Part shown: piece by piece, positions 10,149-19,739 of the stretch | How positions within the stretch are numbered: position 1 is the stretch's first letter | Layout: the number at the start of each line of letters is the position of its first letter | Origin: FCB group bacterium | GTDB taxonomy: Bacteria > Fidelibacterota > Marinisomatia > Marinisomatales > JAADGP01 | DNA length: 46,418 bases | Reading direction: 5' to 3' | Assembly: GCA_013152315.1 (NCBI GenBank) | Contig: JAADGP010000035.1 | Span: 1-46,418, forward strand | Notes under the pieces: generated by a model | Database searches by the model: none | What the model was told of the DNA's origin: nothing | Seen by the model: the letters and a program-made list of their open reading frames with translations, nothing else | Program-made: the position numbers and the translations under genes

Positions 10149-11209
10149 ATGTAGGCAAAGAATAGATCAGAAAGACATTGGATTTTATCCTCGTAGGAAT
10201 GAGGATACAGTAACCATTCGGTGGCGGAAATACTGCTTAAAATTGAGTTTCCGTCCTGGGGCGTGAAACAAAACCCGGTCACTTCGTGTTCATCCTTAAC
10301 ATTGATTGTTTGTTCAACGATGACGGTCTGGTTCAGAATGCGACCGAAATGACCCTGGTCCCGACCGAAAGAGAAAACGGTGCTGGTCATGTCTTTCGCC
10401 GTCAGGGCAACCAGCGGATTCGCCTGGAGTTGGTCCATGACTTTATTTACATTGGTAGGTTCTTTCACGACCAAACTAAACCACAGGACATGCATGTACT
10501 GGCTGTTAACCTTTAAAGCGGATGAAAAAAGATTGGGCTCAAGATTAACGGTACGGAACAGGTTGACGGCATCTTCGGCATGATGTGAACCAAATTTCGT
10601 CGATTGGTGCACCCCGACCTGGGGCGCCGGGATAAACCCGCCCGGTTGACTGATATCGTTTGCCCGCCGGATGCACACAAAGCGTCCTTCAATCAAATTA
10701 TCAGGACCGTCGCTAAAAGCTATGGTCTTCGTGATACATGACAGGTTATGCGTATTGCACGATACAATCTGGATGAATTGATCTCCCTGTTGCAGTGCTT
10801 CATCATTTATGCCCCGGGCATATTTTTTCCCGAACCCATCTTCACTTCCCTGGGCTAAAAAGCCATTTACCGAATCGCTATATTTGCGGTAATACTGTTC
10901 CTTGTTTTTGTGTCCGATTCCCCGGGGTGTACAGTCGATCACTACCGAAGCGCGGTGAATCGCCTGGTCGGACTCAAAGTCGGGATCCATTCCCAGGGCC
11001 CGAAAGCCCTCCATTTTATTTTCATCAACCACCAACCGGGCGCCCCGGGCAATCAAACTCATGACTTTGGAGCGGTCACGTTTCAACGGGGAATTCTTAT
11101 GGAAAGTTATTTCATCGATCCCCAACTGTTCCCGGTAATCACACAATAAGCCGATTAATGGCTCACCAATCGTACCGGTACCAACAATATGTACAATCCT
11201 TCGCTGCAT
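10145..11209 (-). CDS. archaeal type II glyceraldehyde-3-phosphate dehydrogenase-like protein
   Basis: GTGTIG Rossmann motif, VVIDCTPRGIGHKNKEQYY, FLAQGSE, VSCNTHNLSC (compare type II GAPDH SCNTTGL), SHHAEDAVNLFRTVNLE (compare SHHGPDVQT). 354 aa. Substrate not determinable from sequence. Confidence 0.72.
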   Translation of the reverse strand: MQRRIVHIVGTGTIGEPLIGLLCDYREQLGIDEITFHKNSPLKRDRSKVMSLIARGARLVVDENKMEGFRALGMDPDFESDQAIHRASVVIDCTPRGIGHKNKEQYYRKYSDSVNGFLAQGSEDGFGKKYARGINDEALQQGDQFIQIVSCNTHNLSCITKTIAFSDGPDNLIEGRFVCIRRANDISQPGGFIPAPQVGVHQSTKFGSHHAEDAVNLFRTVNLEPNLFSSALKVNSQYMHVLWFSLVVKEPTNVNKVMDQLQANPLVALTAKDMTSTVFSFGRDQGHFGRILNQTVIVEQTINVKDEHEVTGFCFTPQDGNSILSSISATEWLLYPHSYEDKIQCLSDLFFAYI

Positions 11210-11214
11210 TCAAT

Positions 11215-11352
11215 CTATTCCTTCGGGCTGATGTTTGATCTTCGCCGGATAATGCGACCCTCTTGTCTCAACTGATAAACAAACCAACCCAAAATAGTAA
11301 GGAACACCAGGGAGACGGCCGTCACGAAATAACTGAGGAAATTATAAACCAT
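11215..11352 (-). CDS. ccmD: CcmD-like small heme-exporter subunit
   Basis: Manual translation MVYNFLSYFVTAVSLVFLTILGWFVYQLRQEGRIIRRRSNISPKE*: one TM helix with a basic tail, overlapping the 3' end of ccmC. Not in the supplied ORF track. Confidence 0.72.
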   Translation of the reverse strand: MVYNFLSYFVTAVSLVFLTILGWFVYQLRQEGRIIRRRSNISPKE

Positions 11353-12013
11353 TTTCAGCCTCCTCATGCTTGAGTTTCAGAATATGGATCCGGAAACGCA
11401 ACATAATTATGTATAATAACGTAAAGGTGATTAACGAATAGAAGAAGGGAATTAAAATACGATGTGGCTGGGCCACCATTTCGATTTGCGGGTGCGATTG
11501 GATCTCCGGGGACCAGAATTTTACCGATAGAAAAATAATCGGCACATCCACGAAAGCCACGATACCAATGATCGCCGCGTAGCGGGCGACTCTTTCCGGA
11601 TGGCCGCCGAATTCCCGTAACATGAAATACCCGATGTAAACCAAAAACAAAATCAGGGTAGTGGTCAACCGCGGTTCCCAGATCCACGGTTTGCCCCAGA
11701 TCGGTTTCGCCCAGATCGGACCGGTAATCAGGACCAGAGTCGTATACATTGTGCCCAGTTCGGCGGCGGCCAGGCCGACGCGATCCCAGTAATAGTCCTT
11801 TTTGATCAAAAATAAAATCCCGGCAACCATCACTACAAAGTAGGACAGAAAGGCTGTCCAGGCTACCGGCACGTGTACGTAAAATATTTTTTGTGCCCAG
11901 TGTTGGTCCGGCACCATGGGGGTGTAAGTAACAACCACCCACATGTCTATTGCCAACATTAACAGAACCAACCCCAGCCACACACTATTTTTCTTATCGG
12001 CAAAAAAGCGCAT
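11342..12013 (-). CDS. ccmC: cytochrome c biogenesis heme-handling protein CcmC
   Basis: FYVHVPVAW, tryptophan-rich WGKPWIWEPRLT, multi-TM; between ccmB and ccmD. Confidence 0.9.
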   Translation of the reverse strand: MRFFADKKNSVWLGLVLLMLAIDMWVVVTYTPMVPDQHWAQKIFYVHVPVAWTAFLSYFVVMVAGILFLIKKDYYWDRVGLAAAELGTMYTTLVLITGPIWAKPIWGKPWIWEPRLTTTLILFLVYIGYFMLREFGGHPERVARYAAIIGIVAFVDVPIIFLSVKFWSPEIQSHPQIEMVAQPHRILIPFFYSLITFTLLYIIMLRFRIHILKLKHEEAENGL

Positions 12014-12675
12014 TATTCCTCCGTGATATGATCAAAAATGGTGTAGCCGACAATGGCAAATATTACTATGAAAGTCCCCATAATAAGAACCCATATTTGC
12101 CATTGCCAAAAAGGTGACCGATTAACCAACCCGACGGTTGCCTTGGTGGCGGCTATGATAATCGGGGATACCAGAGGGAAAAGTAGAATGGGCAATAATA
12201 CTTCGCTCATTTTCGCTCGCATGGCTAACCCCGAAACCAAACTGCCGATTACCATAATGCCCAAATTCCCCATTAAGAGCAACAGCAGCCCCTGGTAAAC
12301 ATTGAGCACCAGGTTTAACTGCAAAAACAGCAAAAAAGGAGGGACAATTAACAGTTCGGTTATAAATAGAAAAACAACACCGCTTACCCATTTCGCAAGA
12401 AATATCAGCCCTCGATCCACCGGCGCCGAAACCATCAGGCTAAAGGCGTCAAAATCCTTTTCATAAGCATACATGCGGTGCAATCCCAGAACGGCAATGA
12501 AGAGGATCATTATCCAAAACAATCCCGGGGCAAATGTTTTAAAAATAATGGGGGAAACATTAAAGGCAAACGCGAAGGTCAAAATCACCGTAAGCCCGAA
12601 GGCCAGCATGGATACGCTGATTTCCTTTGACCGCAGCTCGATCTGCATTTCCTTTTTCAGAAGGGTCCAAAACAT
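12013..12675 (-). CDS. ccmB: heme exporter protein CcmB
   Basis: Multi-TM; MFWTLLKKEMQIELRSKEISVSMLAFGLTVILTFAFAF, DRGLIFLAKWVSGVVF; CcmB family; position in ccm cluster. Confidence 0.9.
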   Translation of the reverse strand: MFWTLLKKEMQIELRSKEISVSMLAFGLTVILTFAFAFNVSPIIFKTFAPGLFWIMILFIAVLGLHRMYAYEKDFDAFSLMVSAPVDRGLIFLAKWVSGVVFLFITELLIVPPFLLFLQLNLVLNVYQGLLLLLMGNLGIMVIGSLVSGLAMRAKMSEVLLPILLFPLVSPIIIAATKATVGLVNRSPFWQWQIWVLIMGTFIVIFAIVGYTIFDHITEE

Positions 12676-12677
12676 GA

Positions 12678-13385
12678 TTAGGTCATTATCTCGGCATACT
12701 TATTTCTGATAGGCAGATTTTCACCCGCTTCGACCTTACCGTCAAACACAATATCTCCTTTTGCCAACAATACAATCCGGGTGCAAAAATTCAACGCCCA
12801 CTCCAGGTCGTGAATTACCAGTAAAAGAGTCTTTCGTTCCTGTTTCCATTTTTTTATCACCGTTTCGGCCAGATGCCGACCCTGAATATCCAATCCCGAA
12901 AACGGTTCGTCAAATAACAATAATGACCAGGGGATAAGAAATGCCAACGATAACTTTAAGCGCTGCAGCATTCCCTGTGAATAAACCTTGATCGCATCAT
13001 CCTGTTGGGTTATGAGTCCCACCTCACGTAGTGTGGATCTGATTTGTTTTTCAGAAACCGGCAGACCGTACAACGTCAGCGCCAGGGCCAGGTTTTCCAC
13101 GGCGGATAACGGTGGATACAACCCCACGGCATGGCCAAGATACAACGTATCTTTTCGGCCTTTAATGTTTCCGCTTTCAACGCTGTTGCCCAACACACGA
13201 ATGTTGCCGCCGTCGGATGAACTCAGACCGGCGATTATTCGCAGTAAAGTGGATTTACCAACGCCGTTTTTTCCCAACAAGCCGACAATTTCCCCTTCCC
13301 GGATGGTGAAAGAGATTTCCCTCAATATCGGACGGTGATAAAAAGATTTTCGAAGATTGGTAACTTTTAATAATGAGTCTGACAT
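12678..13385 (-). CDS. ccmA: heme exporter ATP-binding protein CcmA
   Basis: ABC ATPase: Walker A GLLGKNGVGKSTLLR, YSQGMLQRLKLSLA, LLLFDEPFSGLD. Confidence 0.88.
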   Translation of the reverse strand: MSDSLLKVTNLRKSFYHRPILREISFTIREGEIVGLLGKNGVGKSTLLRIIAGLSSSDGGNIRVLGNSVESGNIKGRKDTLYLGHAVGLYPPLSAVENLALALTLYGLPVSEKQIRSTLREVGLITQQDDAIKVYSQGMLQRLKLSLAFLIPWSLLLFDEPFSGLDIQGRHLAETVIKKWKQERKTLLLVIHDLEWALNFCTRIVLLAKGDIVFDGKVEAGENLPIRNKYAEIMT

Positions 13386-13564
13386 TTCAGATGATTAGCG
13401 CGTGGGCTGATTCGTCTCTTCAGTAGCCTTTGTTATTTCGCATAAAACCCGGAGCATGTCTGGCGGGCTTTTGACACTGCAACACGGTTATTTCCGGACC
13501 GGATGGTTAAATTTCCTGTTATGTTCAACGCTGTTTTACAAAGAACGAATAGTTGGAAATCGCA

Positions 13565-13849
13565 TTATTTCTTCCGGGAATAAGATTTTATCTTTTCGAT
13601 CACTTTTGCCACTTCCCGCTTCAGTTCGTTTCGTGTCAATAAGTAATCATCCTGGCTCAGATTACCGATTTCGTAATCCATTTCCAACTCTTTTATCTGG
13701 CGATATATTATCCGTTTTTTAAGCTTCAACAGTTCCAATTCATCGCTTTCGGCCGGGAAGCTCACAGATCGCTTGAAAAGCGGTTGAATAACAAATCCCA
13801 CGGAACCGACAAACATCAGGAAAATAAGGAGTAGACTCACTAAATCCAT
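13565..13849 (-). CDS. short CcmI-like protein (one TM plus coiled segment)
   Basis: MDLVSLLLIFLMFVGSVGFVIQPLFKR... LKLKKRIIYRQIKELEMDYEIGNLSQDDYLLTRNELKRE resembles the CcmI N-terminus. TAATG overlap with ccmF. The listed ORF (to 13927) includes an N-terminal extension that is unlikely to be real. Confidence 0.6.
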   Translation of the reverse strand: MDLVSLLLIFLMFVGSVGFVIQPLFKRSVSFPAESDELELLKLKKRIIYRQIKELEMDYEIGNLSQDDYLLTRNELKREVAKVIEKIKSYSRKK

Positions 13850-15813
13850 TATATCGTCCTCCTGCTCGGCCAGAGCGAAACCAGGGCTCCGAAAACCAAA
13901 ACATACCCACCTAACCACACCCACCAAACCAGCGGATTAATCATTATTTTAAAGTAGGCGGTATTTTTTTCAACCTCGATTCCGGTAAATACCGAATAAA
14001 TGTCCCTGATGATTCCTTCGTAAATATCAAGTTCACTGTGCGGTTGCCGACGATCAGGATCGGGATTACGGAAAAAATACACTCGTTTTTCCGGATGCAG
14101 GTTGGTTATGAACTTACCATGGGTGTCCGAAACGCGTAAATCGGCAATCCAGGCATAGTGATTCAGGCGTTCCTCTTCCCGCAGATTTTTCAGTTGAAAA
14201 TTGTATTCGCCAACGTGTTCGGATTCTCCGGGTTTCAGGCTGAATTCTTTTTCCTGGTTAAAAGCGGCCCCCACAAATCCGACAAACATAAATACGATCC
14301 CAAGATGGACAATATAACCGCCGTAACGACTACGGTTTTTCCGAATCATTCGCCATAACGCCTGGGCCGGGTTTTCTCCGAACCGCCGGCGACGGGCGTT
14401 AATCCCGCGATAAAACTCCAACAGAATGGCCACAAGCACGAATACGATCAAAGTCATGGAAACCAAGACGTAACCCGTGAATCCCAAATAGAAAAAGATA
14501 ATCAGGCCGATCAAAGCGGCAACAATGGGAATGGTGAAATTTTTGATAAAGCCCTGTTTGGAAGTTCGTCTCCAGGCCAATAGCGGACCGACTCCGGTTA
14601 AGAACAACAATAATAAGCCGATGGGAACATTCACCTGGTTAAAAAAGGGTGGCCCCACCGTAATCTTCGTGCCGCGAACAGCTTCCGAGATAATCGGGAA
14701 TATCGTTCCCCAAAAAACGGCGAAACAAATCACAATAAAGACGACATTATTGAATAGAAAACCGCTCTCCCGCGATGTAAACGACTCCAGTCTTTTCCGG
14801 CTTTTTAATACCGGCAAACGCCAAATAATTAAGGCCGTGGAAACCACGAGAATCAGGATGACAAAATCAATAAACATCGGACCCAACGGCGATTCCGCGA
14901 AGGAATGCACGGAAGACAAAACACCACTACGCGTCAGAAATGTGCCAAATACCGATAACGCAAACGTGAGGATAATCAGCACCATATTCCACACCCGCAA
15001 CATGTTTTTCTTTTCCTGAATCATGATCGAGTGAATGAAAGCGGTTGCTGTTAACCAGGGCATAAAAGAGGCATTCTCAACCGGATCCCAGGCCCAATAA
15101 CCACCCCAGCCAAGTTCCTGGTAAGCCCACCAGCCACCTAAAATAATTCCGATACTTAAAAACAACCAGGTCACCAGGGACCAGCGACGAATGGACCGGA
15201 TCCACAATGGGTTGGTTTCCTTGGTTATAAGGGCGGCGATGGCGAAAGCAAAGGGAATTGAAAATCCGACAAAGCCCAAATAAAGGGTGGGCGGATGAAG
15301 CGCCATGGTTACATTTTGCAACAACGGGTTTAGCCCGTTCCCGTTAGCCACAACAAAATTGGCACTTGTCGGTTCAAAAGGATTGGTAATAAAATTAATC
15401 AATATGTAGAAAAATAATTGCACTGACGTCAATACAATTAATATCCATGGCATCAGTTGTCGATGTCGATTCCGGTACAGGAAAATCACTATAATGGTGT
15501 AAACCGCAAGGATACATAACCAAAACAGCAAGGAACCGGCCTGCCCTGCCCACAGGGCGGAAAATTTGTATAACCAGGGCGTTTCCAGACTGGTATAATG
15601 GGCCACGTAATCCACGTTAAAATTGCTGCGAAGGAGTTCGTTGATCAGCACTAGCGTTGCGATTATGGCAAGCACGGAAACGCCTAACGCCGAACGTTGC
15701 CCCGTCAAATACAAACGATAATCATTGGTACGGAGATAAAAGGCCAGGATAAGAATGGTCAGGATGGAAAATCCCAACCCCAGACTCAAAGCAACGCTAC
15801 CAACAACAGGCAT
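13849..15813 (-). CDS. ccmF: cytochrome c heme lyase CcmF
   Basis: 654 aa multi-TM; WWD domain ELGWGGYWAWDPVENASFMPWL; ENPAQALWRMIRKNRSRYGGYIVHLGI. Confidence 0.94.
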   Translation of the reverse strand: MPVVGSVALSLGLGFSILTILILAFYLRTNDYRLYLTGQRSALGVSVLAIIATLVLINELLRSNFNVDYVAHYTSLETPWLYKFSALWAGQAGSLLFWLCILAVYTIIVIFLYRNRHRQLMPWILIVLTSVQLFFYILINFITNPFEPTSANFVVANGNGLNPLLQNVTMALHPPTLYLGFVGFSIPFAFAIAALITKETNPLWIRSIRRWSLVTWLFLSIGIILGGWWAYQELGWGGYWAWDPVENASFMPWLTATAFIHSIMIQEKKNMLRVWNMVLIILTFALSVFGTFLTRSGVLSSVHSFAESPLGPMFIDFVILILVVSTALIIWRLPVLKSRKRLESFTSRESGFLFNNVVFIVICFAVFWGTIFPIISEAVRGTKITVGPPFFNQVNVPIGLLLLFLTGVGPLLAWRRTSKQGFIKNFTIPIVAALIGLIIFFYLGFTGYVLVSMTLIVFVLVAILLEFYRGINARRRRFGENPAQALWRMIRKNRSRYGGYIVHLGIVFMFVGFVGAAFNQEKEFSLKPGESEHVGEYNFQLKNLREEERLNHYAWIADLRVSDTHGKFITNLHPEKRVYFFRNPDPDRRQPHSELDIYEGIIRDIYSVFTGIEVEKNTAYFKIMINPLVWWVWLGGYVLVFGALVSLWPSRRTI

Positions 15814-16244
15814 TACAATTCACCTGATTGGGAATTATTTTCCTCCCGGAGATCGCCTTCATAGCGTGAGGCACACTTGGTTTGAAGCTGATCCGCGATG
15901 AAAATTCCGTCCTCATATCGGCCTTCCAATATTACTTCCACACCATCTTTAAATAAATCCGGCCTGGTTCCGTAATAACGAACGGGCAGGGTTTCCCCAC
16001 CTTGTTCCAGCAGAAAGGTCACATCCAGTAAATCCGAATCGGAAATTACGATTGATCCGTCTTTCACAATGCCACCCAATTTCACCCGCGAAGTTTGATT
16101 CTGATCTTTCAATTCCTCGATGGACAGGTACCGAACCAATGTTGGGTTATCCGCAGACGAACTCACGGAAACCCAGTAAATCCAAAAAACGACGACAGCC
16201 ACAACGCCAATAATGGCAAATAGAAATTTATTCTTGGAAGCCAT
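15813..16244 (-). CDS. ccmE: cytochrome c maturation protein CcmE (CxxxY type)
   Basis: N-terminal TM anchor, OB-fold pattern (VKLGGIVKDGSI...VRYYGTRPDLFKDGVEVILEGRYEDGIFIADQLQTKCASRY). Cys-x3-Tyr stands where the classical heme-binding His motif would be. Confidence 0.88.
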   Translation of the reverse strand: MASKNKFLFAIIGVVAVVVFWIYWVSVSSSADNPTLVRYLSIEELKDQNQTSRVKLGGIVKDGSIVISDSDLLDVTFLLEQGGETLPVRYYGTRPDLFKDGVEVILEGRYEDGIFIADQLQTKCASRYEGDLREENNSQSGEL

Positions 16245-16331
16245 TTTCCATATCCTTCCTTCTTCAAATCCGGTTTAGGGTAAGGTTCAATTTTACTACA
16301 AACTCTACTATTGTTTTACTATTAACACCCG

Positions 16332-17990
16332 CTATATTACCGTTGTTTCCTGCCACTCTCCGAATTCTGTTTTCATGGCGGCGACAATTTCGCCCAGAGT
16401 GGCATATGTTTTTGCCGCTTCAATTATCCGGGGCATTAGATTTTCACGTGTGGAACACGCTTTTTTAATCGCAACCAGCGCATCCTGAGTTTTTCGCTCA
16501 TCCCGTTCCTCCCGTATTTGCCGTATTAACCGCTGTTGTTTTTCTTCGACTTCATGTCCGATTTTTAATATGGGGATGTCAATTTTTTCATCCGCCTTGG
16601 TAAAGGCATTAACACCCACAACGATTCTCTGTTTTTTATCGACCAATTTTTGATATTGGGCCGCCGCTTTGGCGATTTCGTGTTGAAAAAAGCCCGCTTC
16701 GATCGCCGGGATGACACCACCCATGTTGTCGATTTGCTGAAAATACGCTTCCGCTTCGGACTCCATGCGATTGGTAAGTGATTCGATAAACCAGGAGCCT
16801 CCCAGCGGATCGATGGTATTGGCAACTCCGGTTTCGTAGGCAATTAGCTGTTGGGTACGCAAGGCGATTTCGGCCGCTTTTTCCGAAGGCAAGGCCAGGG
16901 TTTCATCCATGGAATTGGTATGCAGGGATTGGGTCCCTCCCAATACGGCAGCCAGGGCCTGAAAAGCCGTCCGGGAAATATTGTTTTCCGGCTGTTGGGC
17001 CGTAAGCGAACACCCGGCCGTTTGGGTATGAAAACGGAGTTTCCAGGAGCGAGGATCCTTGGCATGATATTTTTCTTTCATACGACGCGCCCATATTCTC
17101 CGGGCGGCCCTGAACTTAGCAATTTCCTCGAAAAAGTCGAGGTGGGAATTAAAGAAAAACGACAGCCGTGGCGCAAACGAATCCACGTCCAATCCGGCCT
17201 TGATACCATATTCCACGTACGTAAAACCGTCGGCTAAGGTAAAAGCCAACTCCTGGACGGCCGTTGATCCCGCTTCCCTGATGTGGTAACCACTGATCGA
17301 AATCGTGTTAAATTTCGGCATGTGGTCCATACAATAGGCCATCATATCCGTAATGATCCGCATCGACGGCTCCGGTGGGAATATCCATTCCTTTTGGGCA
17401 ATAAATTCCTTTAGAATATCATTTTGTAATGTCCCCCGCAATTTCTCCAGGGGAACCCCCTGTTTTTCCGCCACGGCGATATAAAAAGCCAACAAAACAA
17501 TAGCCGGACCGTTTATGGTTTGGGAAACGGATATTTCACCGAGATCAATTCCGTCAAACAGGATTTCCATGTCCTTGAGAGAAGCAACACTAACACCACA
17601 TTTGCCGACTTCCCCGAGCGAAAAAGGATGATCGGGGTCATACCCCATTAAGGTGGGCATATCATAGGCGACGGAAAGACCGGTCTGGCCCTGTTCCATC
17701 AAAAAATGATAGCGCCGATTCGTCTCTTCCGGAGTGCCGAACCCGGCAAACTGGCGCATGGTCCACAATTTGCCGCGATACATATTGGCATGTATGCCGC
17801 GGGTATAAGGATATTGCCCCGGGAATCCCAATTGTTCCAGATAATCATTCTCTCCCTGAGGAGGATAATATAACAGGTCCACCTCTTCGCAACTAACGGT
17901 GCGGAAATCGTAATCCCGAACCGGTTCCGAAGCAACTTCCTGCTTCCATTGAGCTTCTTTTTCTCTAAACAACTCCAGTTGTTTACTCAT
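16332..17990 (-). CDS. methylmalonyl-CoA mutase large/N-terminal catalytic subunit (no B12-binding domain)
   Basis: [85 protein letters not shown]. Probable start [15 protein letters not shown] at 17990; the ORF track uses an upstream start at 18062 overlapping cstA. Confidence 0.92.
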   Translation of the reverse strand: MSKQLELFREKEAQWKQEVASEPVRDYDFRTVSCEEVDLLYYPPQGENDYLEQLGFPGQYPYTRGIHANMYRGKLWTMRQFAGFGTPEETNRRYHFLMEQGQTGLSVAYDMPTLMGYDPDHPFSLGEVGKCGVSVASLKDMEILFDGIDLGEISVSQTINGPAIVLLAFYIAVAEKQGVPLEKLRGTLQNDILKEFIAQKEWIFPPEPSMRIITDMMAYCMDHMPKFNTISISGYHIREAGSTAVQELAFTLADGFTYVEYGIKAGLDVDSFAPRLSFFFNSHLDFFEEIAKFRAARRIWARRMKEKYHAKDPRSWKLRFHTQTAGCSLTAQQPENNISRTAFQALAAVLGGTQSLHTNSMDETLALPSEKAAEIALRTQQLIAYETGVANTIDPLGGSWFIESLTNRMESEAEAYFQQIDNMGGVIPAIEAGFFQHEIAKAAAQYQKLVDKKQRIVVGVNAFTKADEKIDIPILKIGHEVEEKQQRLIRQIREERDERKTQDALVAIKKACSTRENLMPRIIEAAKTYATLGEIVAAMKTEFGEWQETTVI

Positions 17991-18001
17991 CGTATTCCTC
18001 C

Positions 18002-19732
18002 CTATCCGGGTTGAGACTGTTTTATCCGGTAAACAGCCATCAGGCCTTCGGATATCATCCACAATATTAAAACCAATAATATAATTCCGAGGACAAATAA
18101 GAGCAGATTGGTTGAATAAAAAGACATCAGTTTTAAACCCAATGCCGAAAGGGTAACCAACATAACAAAAGCCATTGGTAAAATAAGGGGCACAATTTTC
18201 TTATTACGCAGCCAAAAATAGATGGTCAAGACCATTAATGTCAATGCCGCCAACATTTGATTGCTGGCCCCGAAAATGGGCCACAGAATCCATCCTGCCT
18301 GCTTAACCTGCCCGGAGGCCGGATCCGTGGTGCTGGTGAAGGCTAAGAAAACGGAAGGCACCACCGCCACCAGAGTGGCAACGTATCGGTTGGTCAGTAT
18401 TTTTACTTTGACAGCCTGTCCCAATTCCGATATTATGAAGCGTTGAACACGGGTTGCCGTATCAAGTGTCGTAGCGGCGAAGGCAATCACCAACACCGCA
18501 ATCAAGGTCCGGGCAATCCGGGCCGGCAGGCCGATTTGTTCGATCAACGCGCCACCCCCCAAAACAAATGCCGTTGCCTTGTTGGCGCTGGCGTGGGACC
18601 AGGAATCGTAATACACGGACCAGGATAATTTATCCACCTGGCCTACTGCCGGCAAGTCACACTTACTTACCAGGGCTATACCAGCTACCGCCGCCAGCGT
18701 TGCCGCCAAGGCCAGGGTACCTTCACCCAACATCCCTCCGTAACCAATAAAGCGCGCATCGCCAATTTTGTCCAACTGCTTGGAAGTCGTTCCCGAAGAG
18801 ACCAGGCCATGAAAACCGCTTATCGCTCCGCACGCAATCGTAACGAATAACAGTGGGAATATCGGGGGCGCCCCCGCCTCGAAGGAGGTACGCAACATGG
18901 GCGCTTCAATAATCGGCTGCGCCACGAACAGACCTAAATATAATAATCCCAAACCAACCAGCAATTGATGACTGTTTATGTAATCCCGCGGTTGCAACAG
19001 CAACCAAACAGGCAACAAACTAGCAATTGATGAATATACGAACAAAAGCACGATCCAGGTGTCTGTGGCGGTTGCTTTCGTCATTCCCAGCGATTCCAGT
19101 CGCAGGGGAAAATACGATCCAAACCACACAAAAAGATACAAAACAACCAACACGATCAGGGAAGGGGACAACGGTTTCACTCCCCGTTTATAAATCAATA
19201 TACCGATAATAACGGCAACCACAATTTGAATATTGATGGGCAACACGGAAGTCGGGACCGAAACGAATAAATCGGCAATCGCCATTGCGAATACCGCCAA
19301 AACCAGCCAAATGAGCATTAAGACAAACAGTTGGAACATGATTCTGGCTCGTCCGCTGATAGTCTTGTTGGTTATATCCGCGATACTTCTCCCTTTCTCA
19401 CGAACACTTACGATCAACGCGCCATAATCATGGACAGCACCCATGAAAACTGCTCCCAAAACAACCCATAAAAAAGCCGGTAACCATCCCCAATACGCGG
19501 CCACACAGGGACCGATAATAGGAGCGGCGCCGGCAATAGAAGTGAAATGATGTCCGAAAAGAATCGGCTTTTGGGTCGGCACGTAATCGATTCCATCCTG
19601 GAATTCGTGAGCCGGGGTAGGGCCTTGAAACTCGTCAGGACAATAAATCTTTCGGTCAATAAACCGCGAATAAAAACGGTATCCCAGAAAAAAGATCCCG
19701 AAACCAATCAATACCAGGATGATTGAATTCAC
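18002..19732 (-). CDS. cstA: carbon starvation protein CstA family transporter
   Basis: [64 protein letters not shown] motifs; many TM segments. Confidence 0.94.
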   Translation of the reverse strand: MNSIILVLIGFGIFFLGYRFYSRFIDRKIYCPDEFQGPTPAHEFQDGIDYVPTQKPILFGHHFTSIAGAAPIIGPCVAAYWGWLPAFLWVVLGAVFMGAVHDYGALIVSVREKGRSIADITNKTISGRARIMFQLFVLMLIWLVLAVFAMAIADLFVSVPTSVLPINIQIVVAVIIGILIYKRGVKPLSPSLIVLVVLYLFVWFGSYFPLRLESLGMTKATATDTWIVLLFVYSSIASLLPVWLLLQPRDYINSHQLLVGLGLLYLGLFVAQPIIEAPMLRTSFEAGAPPIFPLLFVTIACGAISGFHGLVSSGTTSKQLDKIGDARFIGYGGMLGEGTLALAATLAAVAGIALVSKCDLPAVGQVDKLSWSVYYDSWSHASANKATAFVLGGGALIEQIGLPARIARTLIAVLVIAFAATTLDTATRVQRFIISELGQAVKVKILTNRYVATLVAVVPSVFLAFTSTTDPASGQVKQAGWILWPIFGASNQMLAALTLMVLTIYFWLRNKKIVPLILPMAFVMLVTLSALGLKLMSFYSTNLLLFVLGIILLVLILWMISEGLMAVYRIKQSQPG

Positions 19733-19739
19733 AAAATAT

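Noticed and set aside
11364-11981. 205-aa minus-strand ORF
   Set aside because: Alternative frame inside ccmC; the ccmC frame has the family motifs and TM pattern.
13456-13722. 88-aa plus-strand ORF in the ccmA/ccmI-like gap
   Set aside because: Partly antisense to the CcmI-like gene, with no clear ribosome site or domain; not supportable.
14525-15019. 164-aa plus-strand ORF
   Set aside because: Antisense to ccmF; translation is an artefact of complement codons.
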